NCBI GenBank assembly: GCA_958295955.1
Contig: OY282420.1
Coordinates: 1,564,435 to 1,628,434, forward strand
Source of the DNA: an uncultured Bryobacterales bacterium
GTDB lineage: Bacteria; Acidobacteriota; Terriglobia; Bryobacterales; UBA6623
DNA: 64,000 nucleotides
Direction of reading: 5' to 3'
Shown here piece by piece: positions 53,651-63,103 of the stretch. How positions within the stretch are numbered: the first letter of the stretch is position 1; each line of letters starts with the position of its first letter. A model generated the notes under the pieces. That model worked only from the letters and a program-made list of their open reading frames with translations. It was not told the origin of the DNA and did not search any database. A program made the position numbers and the translations under genes.

Positions 53651-56452
53651 TCAACTGCACCCGGAGGTCGAGCCGCAGTTCTCGCACTTGTAGCAACTGC
53701 CGTTCACGGTCATGATCGAACCGCATTCGGCGCACAGCGGGGCGTCCGCGAGAGTCGCCGCCTGAAAGGGCAACTCTTGCTGCGGCTCGGCCTCTGTGGG
53801 CTTCAGATTCGGCGTTTCGCCGGCCTCGCTCACCTGGTATTCGGTCGATATGTACTTCGCGCCCAGCCAGCGGAAAACATAGTCCGTAATCGATTTTGCG
53901 TAGGCAATGTCCTTGTTGCCGGTCCAGCCGCTCGGCTCGAAACGAACGTGCTGGAACTTCTCGACCAGCATCTTCAAGGGGACGCCGTATTGCAAGGCGA
54001 TGGAAACGGCGGTGGCGAAGTTATCCATCAGGCCGCTGATCGTGGAGCCCTCTTTGGCCATGCGCACGAACATCTCGCCCGGCGTGCCGTCGTCGTACAG
54101 GCCGACGGTAATGTAGCCTTTGTGGCCGCCGACGGAAAACTTGTGGGTCAGCGACTGGCGCTCTTCGGGGAGCCTGCGGCGCTGCGGCCGATAGACGATT
54201 TTTTCGACCACCTCTACGGAGGACTTCTTCCCGTCGTCCTGGCCGGTGTTGAGCGGCTGCGTCATCTTGGAGCCGTCGCGGTAAATCGCAACGGCTTTCA
54301 GACCGAGACGCCATGCCTCGGTATAGGCGTCCGCAATGTCTTCCACCGTGGATTCCCGAGGCATATTGATGGTCTTGGAGATCGCGCCGGAGATAAAGGG
54401 CTGCACTGCCCCCATCATGCGCAGGTGCCCCTTGTAGTGAATCGAGCGCTCGCCGTTCTGCGCCTTGAAGCTGCAATCGAAGACCGGCAGATCATCGTCC
54501 TTGAGATGAGGCGCGCCTTCGACGGTGCCGGTCGAATCGATGTGGTTGACGATCTCGTGGATACAGTTGTCTTTGTAGCCGAGCTTGGTTAAAGCATCGG
54601 GAACGGTATTGTTGACGATCTTGATAACGCCGCCGCCGACGAGCTTCTTGTACTTGACGAGCGCGAGCTCGGGTTCGACGCCGGTCGTGTCGCAGTCCAT
54701 CATGAACCCGATTGTGCCGGTCGGCGCGATTACCGTGACCTGGCCGTTGCGGTATCCGTAGCGGCTGCCGGCTTCATAGGCTTCGCGCCAGACCGCCTCG
54801 GCGCCGTCGCGCAGATCTTCCTGGACGCCCCCGCGGGCAAGCGCCCGCGCAGCCTCGCGGTGCATGCGCATCACCTCGAGGAACGGCTCCCGATTCTTGC
54901 CGTATCCGGGGAACGGCCCGGTCGTCTGCGCAATGCGGGCGCTGGTCAGGTAAGCCTGGCCGCACATCGTCGCCGTGATCGCTCCCGCGACCGCGCGGCC
55001 CCGGTCGGAATCGTAGGGCACGCCCATCGACATCAACAGCGCGCCGAGGTTCGCGTAGCCCAACCCCAAGGGGCGGTAGTTGTGGGAATTCTCGACGATC
55101 TTCTCGGTTGGGTAGGCTGCGTTGTCAACCAGAATTTCCTGCGCGACGATCAGCGTGTCCACCGCGCGGCGGAAGGCTTCGACCGCCAAAGAGCCGTCGC
55201 GCTCCTGGAACTTCTTCACGTTGATCGACGCCAGATTGCAGGCCGAATCGTCGAGGAACATGTATTCCGAACACGGATTCGAGGCGTTGATCCGCGCCGT
55301 GTTCTTGATCGGGTTCCAGCGGTTGATGGTGGTGTCGAACTGCATCCCCGGGTCGCCGCACTGATGGGTGGCCTCGGCGATTTCATGCAGCAACTGCTTC
55401 GCCTTGTGGCGCTTTTTGGGCTGACCGGTCAGCACCGAGCGCGTCCACCAATCCTCATCGTGGACCGCCGCTTCCATGAACTCGTCCGTGGCGCGCACCG
55501 AGTTGTTGGCGTTCTGGAAAGAAATCGTCGAATAGGCATTGCCGTCGATCGCGGCGTCGTAGCCGTAGCCGATCAAAACGTGGGCCTTTTTTTCCTCTTC
55601 GGCCTTGCACCAGATGAAATCGCGGATATCGGGATGGTCGGAGTTGAGGATGACCATCTTGGCGGCGCGGCGGGTCTTGCCGCCCGATTTGATGACGCCG
55701 GCAAAGGCGTCGAAGCCTTTCATGAACGAGACCGGCCCCGAAGCGCGGCCGCCGCCGGCCAGACCGGCATCGTCTTCGCGGATCGCCGACAGGTTCGAGC
55801 CCGTGCCCGAGCCCCACTTGAAGAGCATGCCCTCGGTCTTCGTCAGGTTGAGGATCGACTCCAGAGAATCCTCGACCGAATTGATGAAGCAGGCGGAGCA
55901 CTGCGGACGGTGCTCGTCCGGATTGAGCGTCGTCACGCGCCCGGCCGCCTTGTCCCAAGCCCAGCCGTAGCCGCGGGATTCCTTCTTCACGCCGACGTTG
56001 AACCATACGGGCGAATTGAAGCTGGCCTTCTGGTTGAGCATCAGATGGGCAAGATCGTCGCGGAAGTTCTCTACGTCCTGCGGCGAGGCGAAGTATTTTC
56101 CCGCGGCGCCCCAGTCGGCGATCGTATCGACCACGCGATGCACCAAATCGCCCAAGCTGCTCTCGCGGTCGTCCCGGCCGATGGCGCCGTGAAAGTACTT
56201 GCTGGCAACGATGTTGGTGGCTGTCTGCGACCATTCGACGGGCATCTCCACGTCGCGCTGCTCGAATACCGAGTTGCCCTCCGCGTCGGTAATCGAAGCG
56301 ATTCGCCGCTCCCATTTCAAGACCGAGTACGGCGTTTCGCCGGCGGCCAGGCTCTTGGTGAAGTACCGAGAGAACGTCAACCCCTTGGGCGCCGCGGCCT
56401 CTCGGGGCGTCTCGGTGGAACGGGCAGCCAAGCCCACGCGAACATCATCCAT
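53651..56452 (-). CDS. nrdJ: Adenosylcobalamin-dependent (class II) ribonucleotide reductase
   Basis: 933 residues. It makes deoxyribonucleotides using a B12-derived radical, so no NrdB-type subunit is needed. The region KASFNSPVWFNVGV, CSACFINSVEDS, the active-site stretch NPCSEYMFLDDSACNLASINV, and APTGTIGFMMDCDTTGVEPELALVKYK match NrdJ. The C-terminus ends in a zinc-ribbon/redox tail, CAECGSIMTVNGSCYKCENCGSTSGCS (four CxxC-type cysteines), as in the NrdJ-z group. It depends on cobalamin, and a BtuF-like protein is encoded at 1162. No NrdR box or B12 riboswitch was recognised upstream. Confidence 0.95.
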   Translation of the reverse strand: MDDVRVGLAARSTETPREAAAPKGLTFSRYFTKSLAAGETPYSVLKWERRIASITDAEGNSVFEQRDVEMPVEWSQTATNIVASKYFHGAIGRDDRESSLGDLVHRVVDTIADWGAAGKYFASPQDVENFRDDLAHLMLNQKASFNSPVWFNVGVKKESRGYGWAWDKAAGRVTTLNPDEHRPQCSACFINSVEDSLESILNLTKTEGMLFKWGSGTGSNLSAIREDDAGLAGGGRASGPVSFMKGFDAFAGVIKSGGKTRRAAKMVILNSDHPDIRDFIWCKAEEEKKAHVLIGYGYDAAIDGNAYSTISFQNANNSVRATDEFMEAAVHDEDWWTRSVLTGQPKKRHKAKQLLHEIAEATHQCGDPGMQFDTTINRWNPIKNTARINASNPCSEYMFLDDSACNLASINVKKFQERDGSLAVEAFRRAVDTLIVAQEILVDNAAYPTEKIVENSHNYRPLGLGYANLGALLMSMGVPYDSDRGRAVAGAITATMCGQAYLTSARIAQTTGPFPGYGKNREPFLEVMRMHREAARALARGGVQEDLRDGAEAVWREAYEAGSRYGYRNGQVTVIAPTGTIGFMMDCDTTGVEPELALVKYKKLVGGGVIKIVNNTVPDALTKLGYKDNCIHEIVNHIDSTGTVEGAPHLKDDDLPVFDCSFKAQNGERSIHYKGHLRMMGAVQPFISGAISKTINMPRESTVEDIADAYTEAWRLGLKAVAIYRDGSKMTQPLNTGQDDGKKSSVEVVEKIVYRPQRRRLPEERQSLTHKFSVGGHKGYITVGLYDDGTPGEMFVRMAKEGSTISGLMDNFATAVSIALQYGVPLKMLVEKFQHVRFEPSGWTGNKDIAYAKSITDYVFRWLGAKYISTEYQVSEAGETPNLKPTEAEPQQELPFQAATLADAPLCAECGSIMTVNGSCYKCENCGSTSGCS

Positions 56453-56783
56453 TATCTAAACCCTTCCGATTCAGCGGCCTTCAGACCTTCACCGTGCAAA
56501 CCGAGTGACGTCGGGAATCGCCTTGACGAACTGCCCTTCGATTGCGCGGTTCCCACAGTGTACATGATCTTGGGTTTCAATCAAGCTCAAATCCCAGATA
56601 TCGTGGTTATTTTGCAAAATTTCCTGAAAGGCGCTATTTTGCGGCGCCAGAATCGGCGGCTCCTGCGCAACCTGTTTCGACGCCTCGAATTTTATACAAT
56701 CGATACTCTTGAGCTTGAGGGCGGCGCGCCCGCGGGGCCGGAGGGCGCTGCGATCGGCCCTGCGTCCGAACAAGCACTCGTTC
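56453..56783. other. Divergent intergenic region, nrdJ - membrane protein gene
   Basis: 331 bases with no intact gene. The middle (56560-56710) is AT-rich and must contain promoters for both directions. TATACAATCGATACT at 56693-56707 and TTGCAAAATTTC at 56611-56622 are suggestive. No cobalamin riboswitch (B12 box) could be seen. Confidence 0.4.
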
Positions 56784-58790
56784 ATGAACGATCCGGACCG
56801 CCTGCTCTCGTGGCGCGCCTTGGCCGGGGCATGCGTCCTGCTCGCGCTCAATGCGTTGATCTGCCGGGAGCTTTTTTTTACCGAATACCTCAAGCATCTC
56901 GGCTCCATTGAGGCGGCTTATATCGGCATCAGCCGCTATGTGCTGGATCACCCGTTCGAATTCGGCTGGTTCCCTCTCTGGTACGGCGGCATTCCCTACC
57001 AGAACACCTACCCGCCGCTGCTGCACCTGACCGTTGCCGCCGCGGCATGGGTCTCGGGAGCATCGCCGGCCTGGGCGCATCATGCCGTAACGGCCTTCCT
57101 GTATTGCCTGGGGCCGGTTACCGTTTTCCTTCTCGCTCTGAAATTTTCGGGAAGGCTGTCGGTCGGCTTCCCGGCCGGGTTGGCCTACTCACTCGTTTCG
57201 CCGGCGATTCCATTCGTCGAGATCGTGCAGTCCTGGGAGCAGATCTCGCGGCATCCCCACCGCCTCGATGCTCTGGTTGTGTACGGCGACGGCCCGCACA
57301 TTGCGTCCCTGACCCTGTTGCCGCTCGCCGTTCTCGCCCTGCACTACGCGCTGGAGAGGCGGAAGCCCGGCGCGATCTACCTTGCGGCCGCCGCTCTCGC
57401 CGCCGTCGTGCTGACCAACTGGCTGGGGGCGTTCTCGCTGGCGCTGGCGGTTCTCGGCTATCTGCTCGCGCGTTCCAACGAGCCGGCTTGGGGCCGTACC
57501 GCGGCCCTGGCCTGTGCGGTCGGAGGGATTGCCTATGCCTTGGCGGCGCCTTGGATTCCTCCCTCGACGCTCGGCGACATCCGGCACAACGCCCAATACG
57601 TCGTCGGGCGGTACCCGCTGACGCTTCACCATTTGGGCTACGCCGCTCTGATCGCCGCGGCGGCCGTTGCTCTGAGACAACTCTTCCGACGGCTGCGAGC
57701 CCCCATGATCGTAAGCTTCAGCGCTTTTCTCCTGCTGTTTTTCGGGTCGCTCGTGCTGGCCGACGCTTGGCTCGGCGTTCAACTCATGCCGCAGCCGTCC
57801 CGCTACCGCCATGAATTCGAGATGGCGCTCTGCCTGCTGGGCGCTTTCGCCTGCGTCCGCCTTGTCGACCGCCGCCCCGTATGGAAAGCGTGTCTGGCGT
57901 CCGCTGCCGCCTTCCTGGCGCTGTTGCAGTTCGGCAGCTACCGCAGCCGGGCGCGCGAGTTGATCGAACCGATCGACATGACGCAAACCGTCGAGCGCAG
58001 CGCAGCGTCATGGCTGCGCGAAAATCTGCCGGGCGCGCGCGTCTTTATCACCGGGTCCACTCAATTCTGGCTCAACGCTTTTACGGACAACCCGCAGATC
58101 GGAGGCGGCTTCGATCAAGGCATCGTCAACAGGCAAATCCCGATCGTCCGTTACGGCATCCCCTGGACGGAGAACAACGGCGAAAACACCGCGATGTGGC
58201 TGCGGCTCTATGGCGCGCAAGCCGTGGTCGTCAGCGGGCCCGAGAGCCGGGACGCTTACCCGCATGACTGGCGCGACCCCGACAAGTTCGCGGGCATCCT
58301 GCCCGAGCTCCGGCGCGACCGCGGCGACGTCATTTATGCCGTCCCCCAACGCTCCGCGTCGTTGGCCCACGCCATCCTGCCACAACACGTAGTCAAACAG
58401 CCGATCGACAACTTCGACCCGGCCCCCGTGCGGCCCCTGGCGGCGGCGCTGGAAGACGCTTCCCTGCCGCTTGCGTCCTTTGCTTGGCAAAGCCCCGACC
58501 GCGCGCGGATTGCAGCCGACCTTCGCCGGGAACACCTGCTTTTCGTGCAGATCGCCTACCATCCGGGCTGGCGCGCCGTCGTGCATGGCGAGCCGCGCGC
58601 GATCCGCAAGGACGGACTCGGCTTCATGGTGATCGAACCGCGCTGCCAGCGTCCCTGCGAAGTCACGTTAACCTACGATGGCGGCCTCGAAATGCAACTC
58701 GCCAAGCTGCTCTCGGGCTTGACGGCTTTGGGCGGCCTTGTCTGGGGCTTCCGCGCCTACCGCTCTCGCGCCCCGGCGCCGCCCGACTAA
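56784..58790 (+). CDS. Large polytopic membrane protein, GT-C-like/YfhO-type
   Basis: About 668 residues from the ATG at 56784; upstream in-frame codons are Arg-rich and implausible. An N-terminal membrane part has about ten helices (~10-400). Its first periplasmic loop (FEFGWFPLWYGGIPYQNTYPPLLH) recalls GT-C glycosyltransferases and 6-pyruvoyl-tetrahydropterin-synthase-related membrane proteins, with charged residues near the loop. A soluble periplasmic domain follows (~420-640; ARVFITGSTQFWLNAFTDNPQIGGGFDQ), then a final C-terminal helix. A role in transferring sugars from polyprenyl carriers is possible but not shown. It is preceded by an AT-rich region. Confidence 0.6.
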   Translation: MNDPDRLLSWRALAGACVLLALNALICRELFFTEYLKHLGSIEAAYIGISRYVLDHPFEFGWFPLWYGGIPYQNTYPPLLHLTVAAAAWVSGASPAWAHHAVTAFLYCLGPVTVFLLALKFSGRLSVGFPAGLAYSLVSPAIPFVEIVQSWEQISRHPHRLDALVVYGDGPHIASLTLLPLAVLALHYALERRKPGAIYLAAAALAAVVLTNWLGAFSLALAVLGYLLARSNEPAWGRTAALACAVGGIAYALAAPWIPPSTLGDIRHNAQYVVGRYPLTLHHLGYAALIAAAAVALRQLFRRLRAPMIVSFSAFLLLFFGSLVLADAWLGVQLMPQPSRYRHEFEMALCLLGAFACVRLVDRRPVWKACLASAAAFLALLQFGSYRSRARELIEPIDMTQTVERSAASWLRENLPGARVFITGSTQFWLNAFTDNPQIGGGFDQGIVNRQIPIVRYGIPWTENNGENTAMWLRLYGAQAVVVSGPESRDAYPHDWRDPDKFAGILPELRRDRGDVIYAVPQRSASLAHAILPQHVVKQPIDNFDPAPVRPLAAALEDASLPLASFAWQSPDRARIAADLRREHLLFVQIAYHPGWRAVVHGEPRAIRKDGLGFMVIEPRCQRPCEVTLTYDGGLEMQLAKLLSGLTALGGLVWGFRAYRSRAPAPPD

Positions 58791-58851
58791 ACAAGCAAGC
58801 GCGCAAAAGCCGGAGCGGCGGCCACCGGCGAACCGCGGCATCGAAATATCG

Positions 58852-58875
58852 AAACATTTATAGGAAAAGATGTTT
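58852..58875. promoter_or_regulatory. Candidate operator upstream of BlaI-type repressor gene
   Basis: AAACAT (58852-58857) and ATGTTT (58870-58875) form an inverted repeat with a 12-base spacer, 40 bases before the repressor ATG, in the only AT-rich stretch of the region. TATTCT at 58883-58888 is a possible -10. BlaI/MecI repressors bind ACA/TGT-type palindromes at their own promoters. Confidence 0.4.
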
Positions 58876-58914
58876 TAATATGGTATTCTCGTTCCAAATT
58901 CGAGTTTTGACGCC

Positions 58915-59316
58915 ATGGACACGCATGAAACCCGTACCGGCGCGCCGCGTTCGCGCAAGCTCCCGCCCGCTTTGGAAATGGAGGTCCTGAAGGCATTGTG
59001 GCGGATCGAGGGCGGCACGGTCAGCCAAGTGCAAGAACAGATGCGCAATCGGAAGCCGCTTGCTTATACCACGGTGATGACCATGTTGGACCGCCTCACG
59101 CGAAAAGGGGTCGTCGCCAGGGTGAAACGAGGCCGCAGTTACCGCTATGCGCCGGTCATGCACAAGGACGAAGCCCTGCAACTCGCGCTCGACCGGATCG
59201 TTCACGACTTCTTCGGCGATTCCAGCGAGCGGCTTCTCGAGCACCTCATCGACGTGCGGCGCGAGACCCGTACAGCCGCTCCGCCGGAGCGCGTTCTGGA
59301 CTCCGCGCTGCTCTAA
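58915..59316 (+). CDS. BlaI/MecI/CopY-family transcriptional repressor
   Basis: 133 residues. The winged helix (LPPALEMEVLKALWRIEGGTVSQVQEQM, LAYTTVMTMLDRLTRKGVVARVKRGRSYRYAP) is characteristic of the Penicillinase_R/BlaI family, and the C-terminal helices (DRIVHDFFGDSSERLLEHLI) mediate dimerisation. Such repressors usually pair with a BlaR1/M56 sensor peptidase and are cleaved by it. No BlaR1 gene is present here; the next gene is the convergent Kef-type antiporter, whose stop overlaps by 4 bases. It probably represses its own promoter through the inverted repeat at 58852-58875. Confidence 0.88.
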   Translation: MDTHETRTGAPRSRKLPPALEMEVLKALWRIEGGTVSQVQEQMRNRKPLAYTTVMTMLDRLTRKGVVARVKRGRSYRYAPVMHKDEALQLALDRIVHDFFGDSSERLLEHLIDVRRETRTAAPPERVLDSALL

Positions 59317-60521
59317 ATCCAGATGGATTGCGCCGCGCCGCCGCCCATCCTGGCCTCTCCGCTCTGGACGATGGCGAATTTCGTGGCGATCGGCCCGAAC
59401 ATTTCATAAAGGGCCACCGACGACAGGATGACCGTCGAGACCAGCGGATAGTATTCCGGAAACTGCCTGCCGACGGTAATGGTGAGTCCGACGGCCAAAC
59501 CGGCTTGCGCCATCAGGCCGAAGCCCAGGAAGCGCTGCACCTGCGGCTCCATCTTGAGCCACTTCGCTCCGATGCCCGCTCCGATGAACTTGCCGCAAGC
59601 CCGCGCGGCGAGATAGGCGAAACCGAGCACTCCCATCGAGGAGACGAGCTGCAAGTTCAGGTCGGCGCCGGCGATGACGAAAAAGATGGCGTAAAAGGGC
59701 GGATCGGTGCCCTCCAGGGTCTTGAACAACCTGCTGCTCCTGCGCGAGAGGTTGGCCATGGTGGCGCCGACCGACAGACTCGCCACCAATGCCGAGATGT
59801 CGAAAATCCGCGCCGCGCCGACGCAAAGCAGGATCGAGCCGGCGAGCAGAATGAGCATCTCGCCCGTTTCGCTTACCTGAGTCGACCACGCCGCAAGCAT
59901 CAAGCCGACCAGAAATCCGAGGGCGGCCGAGCCGACCAACTGCCAGACGAGCGGAAAGCCTGCGCGGTACAGCGAGACGCCGATCGCCGTGTCTCCCCAG
60001 TGGCTCACGAGGTTGATTACGGCCGCGCACGAAAGGTAGGCAATGATGCAAATGATGTTGTTCACGGCGATGATGCCCAGCAGCGCTTCGCTCAACGGCC
60101 CGCGGCCGTTGCACTCGCGGACCACCATCAACGTCGAAGCCGGAGCGGTGGCGATGGCGATGGCGCCGAGCAGCAAGGCGATTTGCCAACTCTGCCCCAG
60201 AACGAGGATGCCGACGACCACCAGCGCGGCCGCCAGCGCCGATTCGATCAGCGTCAAGCGCACGATCCGGTCGCCGATTCGTCGAAAGCGCTTGAACTCG
60301 AAGATCGAGCCGATAGAGAACAGAATCAGGCCGAGCGCGACCTCGCTGAGCACTTCCAGCGCCTGCAGATTGTCGTGACTGACCCAGCCGAGCACCGACG
60401 GCCCCAGCGCGATGCCGGCAAGGATGTAGCCGGTCACTTCGGGAATGCGCACGACCTTGACGAGATTGCCGGCCAGAAGCGCCAGCAACAGGATGAGTCC
60501 GAGCGAGGAGAGTTCGTTCAT
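59313..60521 (-). CDS. CPA2/Kef-type cation:proton antiporter
   Basis: 402 residues from the ATG at 60521, with 11-12 hydrophobic helices. Family features are IPEVTGYILAGIALGPSVLG near the N-terminus, LFSIGSIFEFKRFRR and PPFYAIFFVIAGADLNLQL. No C-terminal RCK/TrkA-N regulatory domain is present, so it is a short CPA2 antiporter (Na+/H+ or K+/H+). Its ATG overlaps the stop of the upstream HtrA-like gene by 4 bases (ATGA), so expression is coupled and the two products may work together. It is convergent with the BlaI-type gene. Confidence 0.87.
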   Translation of the reverse strand: MNELSSLGLILLLALLAGNLVKVVRIPEVTGYILAGIALGPSVLGWVSHDNLQALEVLSEVALGLILFSIGSIFEFKRFRRIGDRIVRLTLIESALAAALVVVGILVLGQSWQIALLLGAIAIATAPASTLMVVRECNGRGPLSEALLGIIAVNNIICIIAYLSCAAVINLVSHWGDTAIGVSLYRAGFPLVWQLVGSAALGFLVGLMLAAWSTQVSETGEMLILLAGSILLCVGAARIFDISALVASLSVGATMANLSRRSSRLFKTLEGTDPPFYAIFFVIAGADLNLQLVSSMGVLGFAYLAARACGKFIGAGIGAKWLKMEPQVQRFLGFGLMAQAGLAVGLTITVGRQFPEYYPLVSTVILSSVALYEMFGPIATKFAIVQSGEARMGGGAAQSIWI

Positions 60522-61780
60522 GGCCGCTCCGCCAGCGTCCCCCACAGGCGCCCATACCGTTCGAAGACGAGATGGACCAAGCCGCCCGGCGCGCCGGCGA
60601 ACGCCCGGTCAACCTCGGCAAACGACTGCGGCCGGGTCTGATTCACGGCGATGAGACGGTCGCCGGCCCGCGCGCCGGCCCGTTCGGCGAGGCTGCCGTT
60701 GTCGGTGCGCACAATCGGCAGGCCGTCTTCCCGTCCGACGAATCCATGGGGAGACGACGCGGCGGCCGGCGTAAACCTTGCCGGCAGCAAAAATTCCCGG
60801 CGGCGCCCGGCACGCCAAACGTCCAACTCGATCATCTCGCCGGACACCGGAAGGGTCAGCCTTTCCAGATCGGCAACGGTTTCGACATCCTGTCCGTCGA
60901 TCGACAAAATAAAATCGCCGGGCAGCAGGCCGGCGTGATACGCCCCGTAATCGCTCCACAACTCGCGAACGATCACGCCGTCCCGGCGTTGAAAATAGGT
61001 CAACTCGCGCCTCGTTGCGGTATCGACGCGCATGCCGTGGCGCTTGACCAGCCGCGCCGCCGGCGAGTCGCCCGGACGAATGGCGGCAGCCAGGGCGTCG
61101 GCATCGACGGCGATCGTCTCGGTCTCGCAGGCCAGCGCCACCGCGACCAAATTCCCATCGAGGTCGAAAAGGCCGCTTCCGGGAATGAGTGTCCGCACAT
61201 TGAAATTCGTCAGCGCTTCGGTGACGTCGATACCGCTGCAAGAGCGCTCGGCGATTCCCAGCAAGTGGCCCGTGGCGTAACGCATGCTGCCCTCCGGCGT
61301 GCGCCACACGGCCACAAGCCAGGAGCCGGGCGAGTAGAAGCGCACGGGTACGCGCTGACTGGGGATCACATCGACCGGCGTGCGCAGCAACACGTACGGC
61401 AGATGCGGTCCGGCAATCTCCGCGGCAAGCTCGAGCTGGTCTCCGCCCAAAACGGTTCTGTCCACTGCCGGAAACGTACCCCGCCGCGCCGCGGTGAGCA
61501 CGGAGTCCGATTCCCAAATCAGTCCCGTATGGCCGCTCGCATCCAGCAGCAGAACGGACTCTTCGACCAATCCGGCGACATAGGCGAAATACTCCGCAAA
61601 ATCTTCGACGGACCGCCTTTGCGTGAGCCGCTCGAGCCTTGCGATTTCACTCGGCGTACGGATCGAGCCGGGGTCGGCGTTTTCCGGCTGCGGGCGTATG
61701 AGCACACCTACCACCAGGATCAGTGCCGACGAAATCGCCATGACCGCGATGTATTTCGGATCTGTTGACCGGATCGCCAT
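60518..61780 (-). CDS. HtrA/DegP-like PDZ protein with a mutated catalytic histidine (pseudo-protease)
   Basis: 420 residues. A single N-terminal membrane anchor (YIAVMAISSALILVVGVLI) places the rest outside the cytoplasm. A trypsin-like domain (~60-220) follows: SDSVLTAARRG aligns with the usual LTxxHV, so the catalytic His is Arg (R99). IPGSGLFDLDGNLVAVAL aligns with the catalytic Ser loop and keeps the Ser (S202). The following PDZ domain (~290-400; GLLPGDFILSIDGQDVETV and a second, GARAGDRLIAVNQT) is well preserved. It is probably an inactive HtrA-like scaffold or sensor. It overlaps the antiporter gene by 4 bases and follows the MFS-like gene by 36 bases. Confidence 0.72.
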   Translation of the reverse strand: MAIRSTDPKYIAVMAISSALILVVGVLIRPQPENADPGSIRTPSEIARLERLTQRRSVEDFAEYFAYVAGLVEESVLLLDASGHTGLIWESDSVLTAARRGTFPAVDRTVLGGDQLELAAEIAGPHLPYVLLRTPVDVIPSQRVPVRFYSPGSWLVAVWRTPEGSMRYATGHLLGIAERSCSGIDVTEALTNFNVRTLIPGSGLFDLDGNLVAVALACETETIAVDADALAAAIRPGDSPAARLVKRHGMRVDTATRRELTYFQRRDGVIVRELWSDYGAYHAGLLPGDFILSIDGQDVETVADLERLTLPVSGEMIELDVWRAGRRREFLLPARFTPAAASSPHGFVGREDGLPIVRTDNGSLAERAGARAGDRLIAVNQTRPQSFAEVDRAFAGAPGGLVHLVFERYGRLWGTLAERP

Positions 61781-61816
61781 GCAGTGAATTGAAGCCGGCC
61801 TGACCGCCGGAATTTT

Positions 61817-63019
61817 TTACGCCAACGCAGATTCCCCGCTCACGCGCTGCTCGATGACAAAAACCAGAAGAGCCGCCGCGGCCGCCAGCGAGCAGCCGAG
61901 CGGGGCCCAGACGGCGAGCTCGATGCCGAGCGCGCTCTCGAAACGCCCCACGGGCCAACAGGCGAGCAGGGCGGCCGCGAGCGACAAAAACAGCAGCTCG
62001 CGCAACCGACTCTCGTGGCCGGCCGTACAGCGGCGCTCCATCGCACGCAGAGTCAACAGGTGCAGAGAACCCAGGCCCAGACCCAACAGCGCCGCCCCGA
62101 CCGCGGCCCCCGAGGCGCGCGCGGTTTGCAACAAAAACACGCAGCCGAGACAGGATGCCGCCGTTGGGCCGGCCAGGGACGCCACGCTGTCCCTCAAGGC
62201 AGGCAGACGGGCGGCCGCCGCTCGCCCCGCCGCCAAAGCCGTCCAAAAGACAACCAGGACCGTCATGCCGCCTCGGGTCGTCAGGCCGAGCGCGCGCGAG
62301 AGGTACACCGTCAGCCAACAAGCGGCAATCCCATAGGCAGCGGACTGCAGCAACAGACTGCAGCTCACCAGAAAAAAATTCAGCGAGAACGTTCGCGGCC
62401 GGCCGGCCGGCTCCCGAACGACGCTCGGCAGCGGGAGCCGCAACCGCCAAGCCCGCGAAGCGGCAACCGCGGCCAGAAGCGGCAACATTGCCAGCGCGCG
62501 TAAAATCCCGGCCGGCGATACGAAACCGGCCGCCGCGCGGATCGACAGACAGCCCGCCAACCCGCCGAGACAAAAACTGACTGCGGCCAGATCGAGCACC
62601 CCGCGCGCGCGCCGCGGAGTCAGGATTCGCTCCAGCAGCGCGGCGGCCGCGCCGGCGAAACAGCCGAGAGCCGCCCCCAATACAAACATGGGGCCGGGCA
62701 GCCAAGCGGCAGCGTACACGAACGACATCGCCGCCAGAGCCGTTGCCGCCAGAACTCCGGACGCAACGAACAGGACGCGGGTCCCGGGGCCGACGGACTT
62801 CGCCGGTTCCCGGCTCAGGAAAAACGCGGCCAAAAGACCGGCAGCCAATGCCGGGAAGATATTGCCCGCGGTCCGCGCATCCAACGAAAGCTGCAGCGAC
62901 CAGAGTTGAAGGCCGGCGCCGAGCAAGGCCATGACCATGCCCATAGCGAACAGACCGAGCATCGCGAAGCGCACGTACGCCGGTTGCGGAGTATGCCTGC
63001 GCCCGGCATCGACGAACAT
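61817..63019 (-). CDS. MFS-like polytopic membrane protein
   Basis: 400 residues with about 12 hydrophobic helices in two halves of six, separated by a short charged loop (AWRLRLPLPSVVREPAGRPR around residue 195). That pattern is the major facilitator superfamily. Loop motifs are weak: LARALGLTTRGGMTV and RLPALRDSVASLAG are loosely like the A-motif. The substrate cannot be named. It is the first gene of a three-gene minus-strand set (MFS-like, HtrA-like, antiporter). Confidence 0.6.
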   Translation of the reverse strand: MFVDAGRRHTPQPAYVRFAMLGLFAMGMVMALLGAGLQLWSLQLSLDARTAGNIFPALAAGLLAAFFLSREPAKSVGPGTRVLFVASGVLAATALAAMSFVYAAAWLPGPMFVLGAALGCFAGAAAALLERILTPRRARGVLDLAAVSFCLGGLAGCLSIRAAAGFVSPAGILRALAMLPLLAAVAASRAWRLRLPLPSVVREPAGRPRTFSLNFFLVSCSLLLQSAAYGIAACWLTVYLSRALGLTTRGGMTVLVVFWTALAAGRAAAARLPALRDSVASLAGPTAASCLGCVFLLQTARASGAAVGAALLGLGLGSLHLLTLRAMERRCTAGHESRLRELLFLSLAAALLACWPVGRFESALGIELAVWAPLGCSLAAAAALLVFVIEQRVSGESALA

Positions 63020-63103
63020 CTCTGCATTCTATCAACGCCTCTTGCAGTCTCGGCCGCATATCTCGGTAGAATAAGCTCCCCCGCCGGGGCGGATTCCCAA
63101 CCC

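Noticed and set aside
59404-60621. Second long frame on the minus strand over the antiporter gene
   Set aside because: Arg/Ala-rich shadow of the real antiporter frame with no hydrophobic helices.
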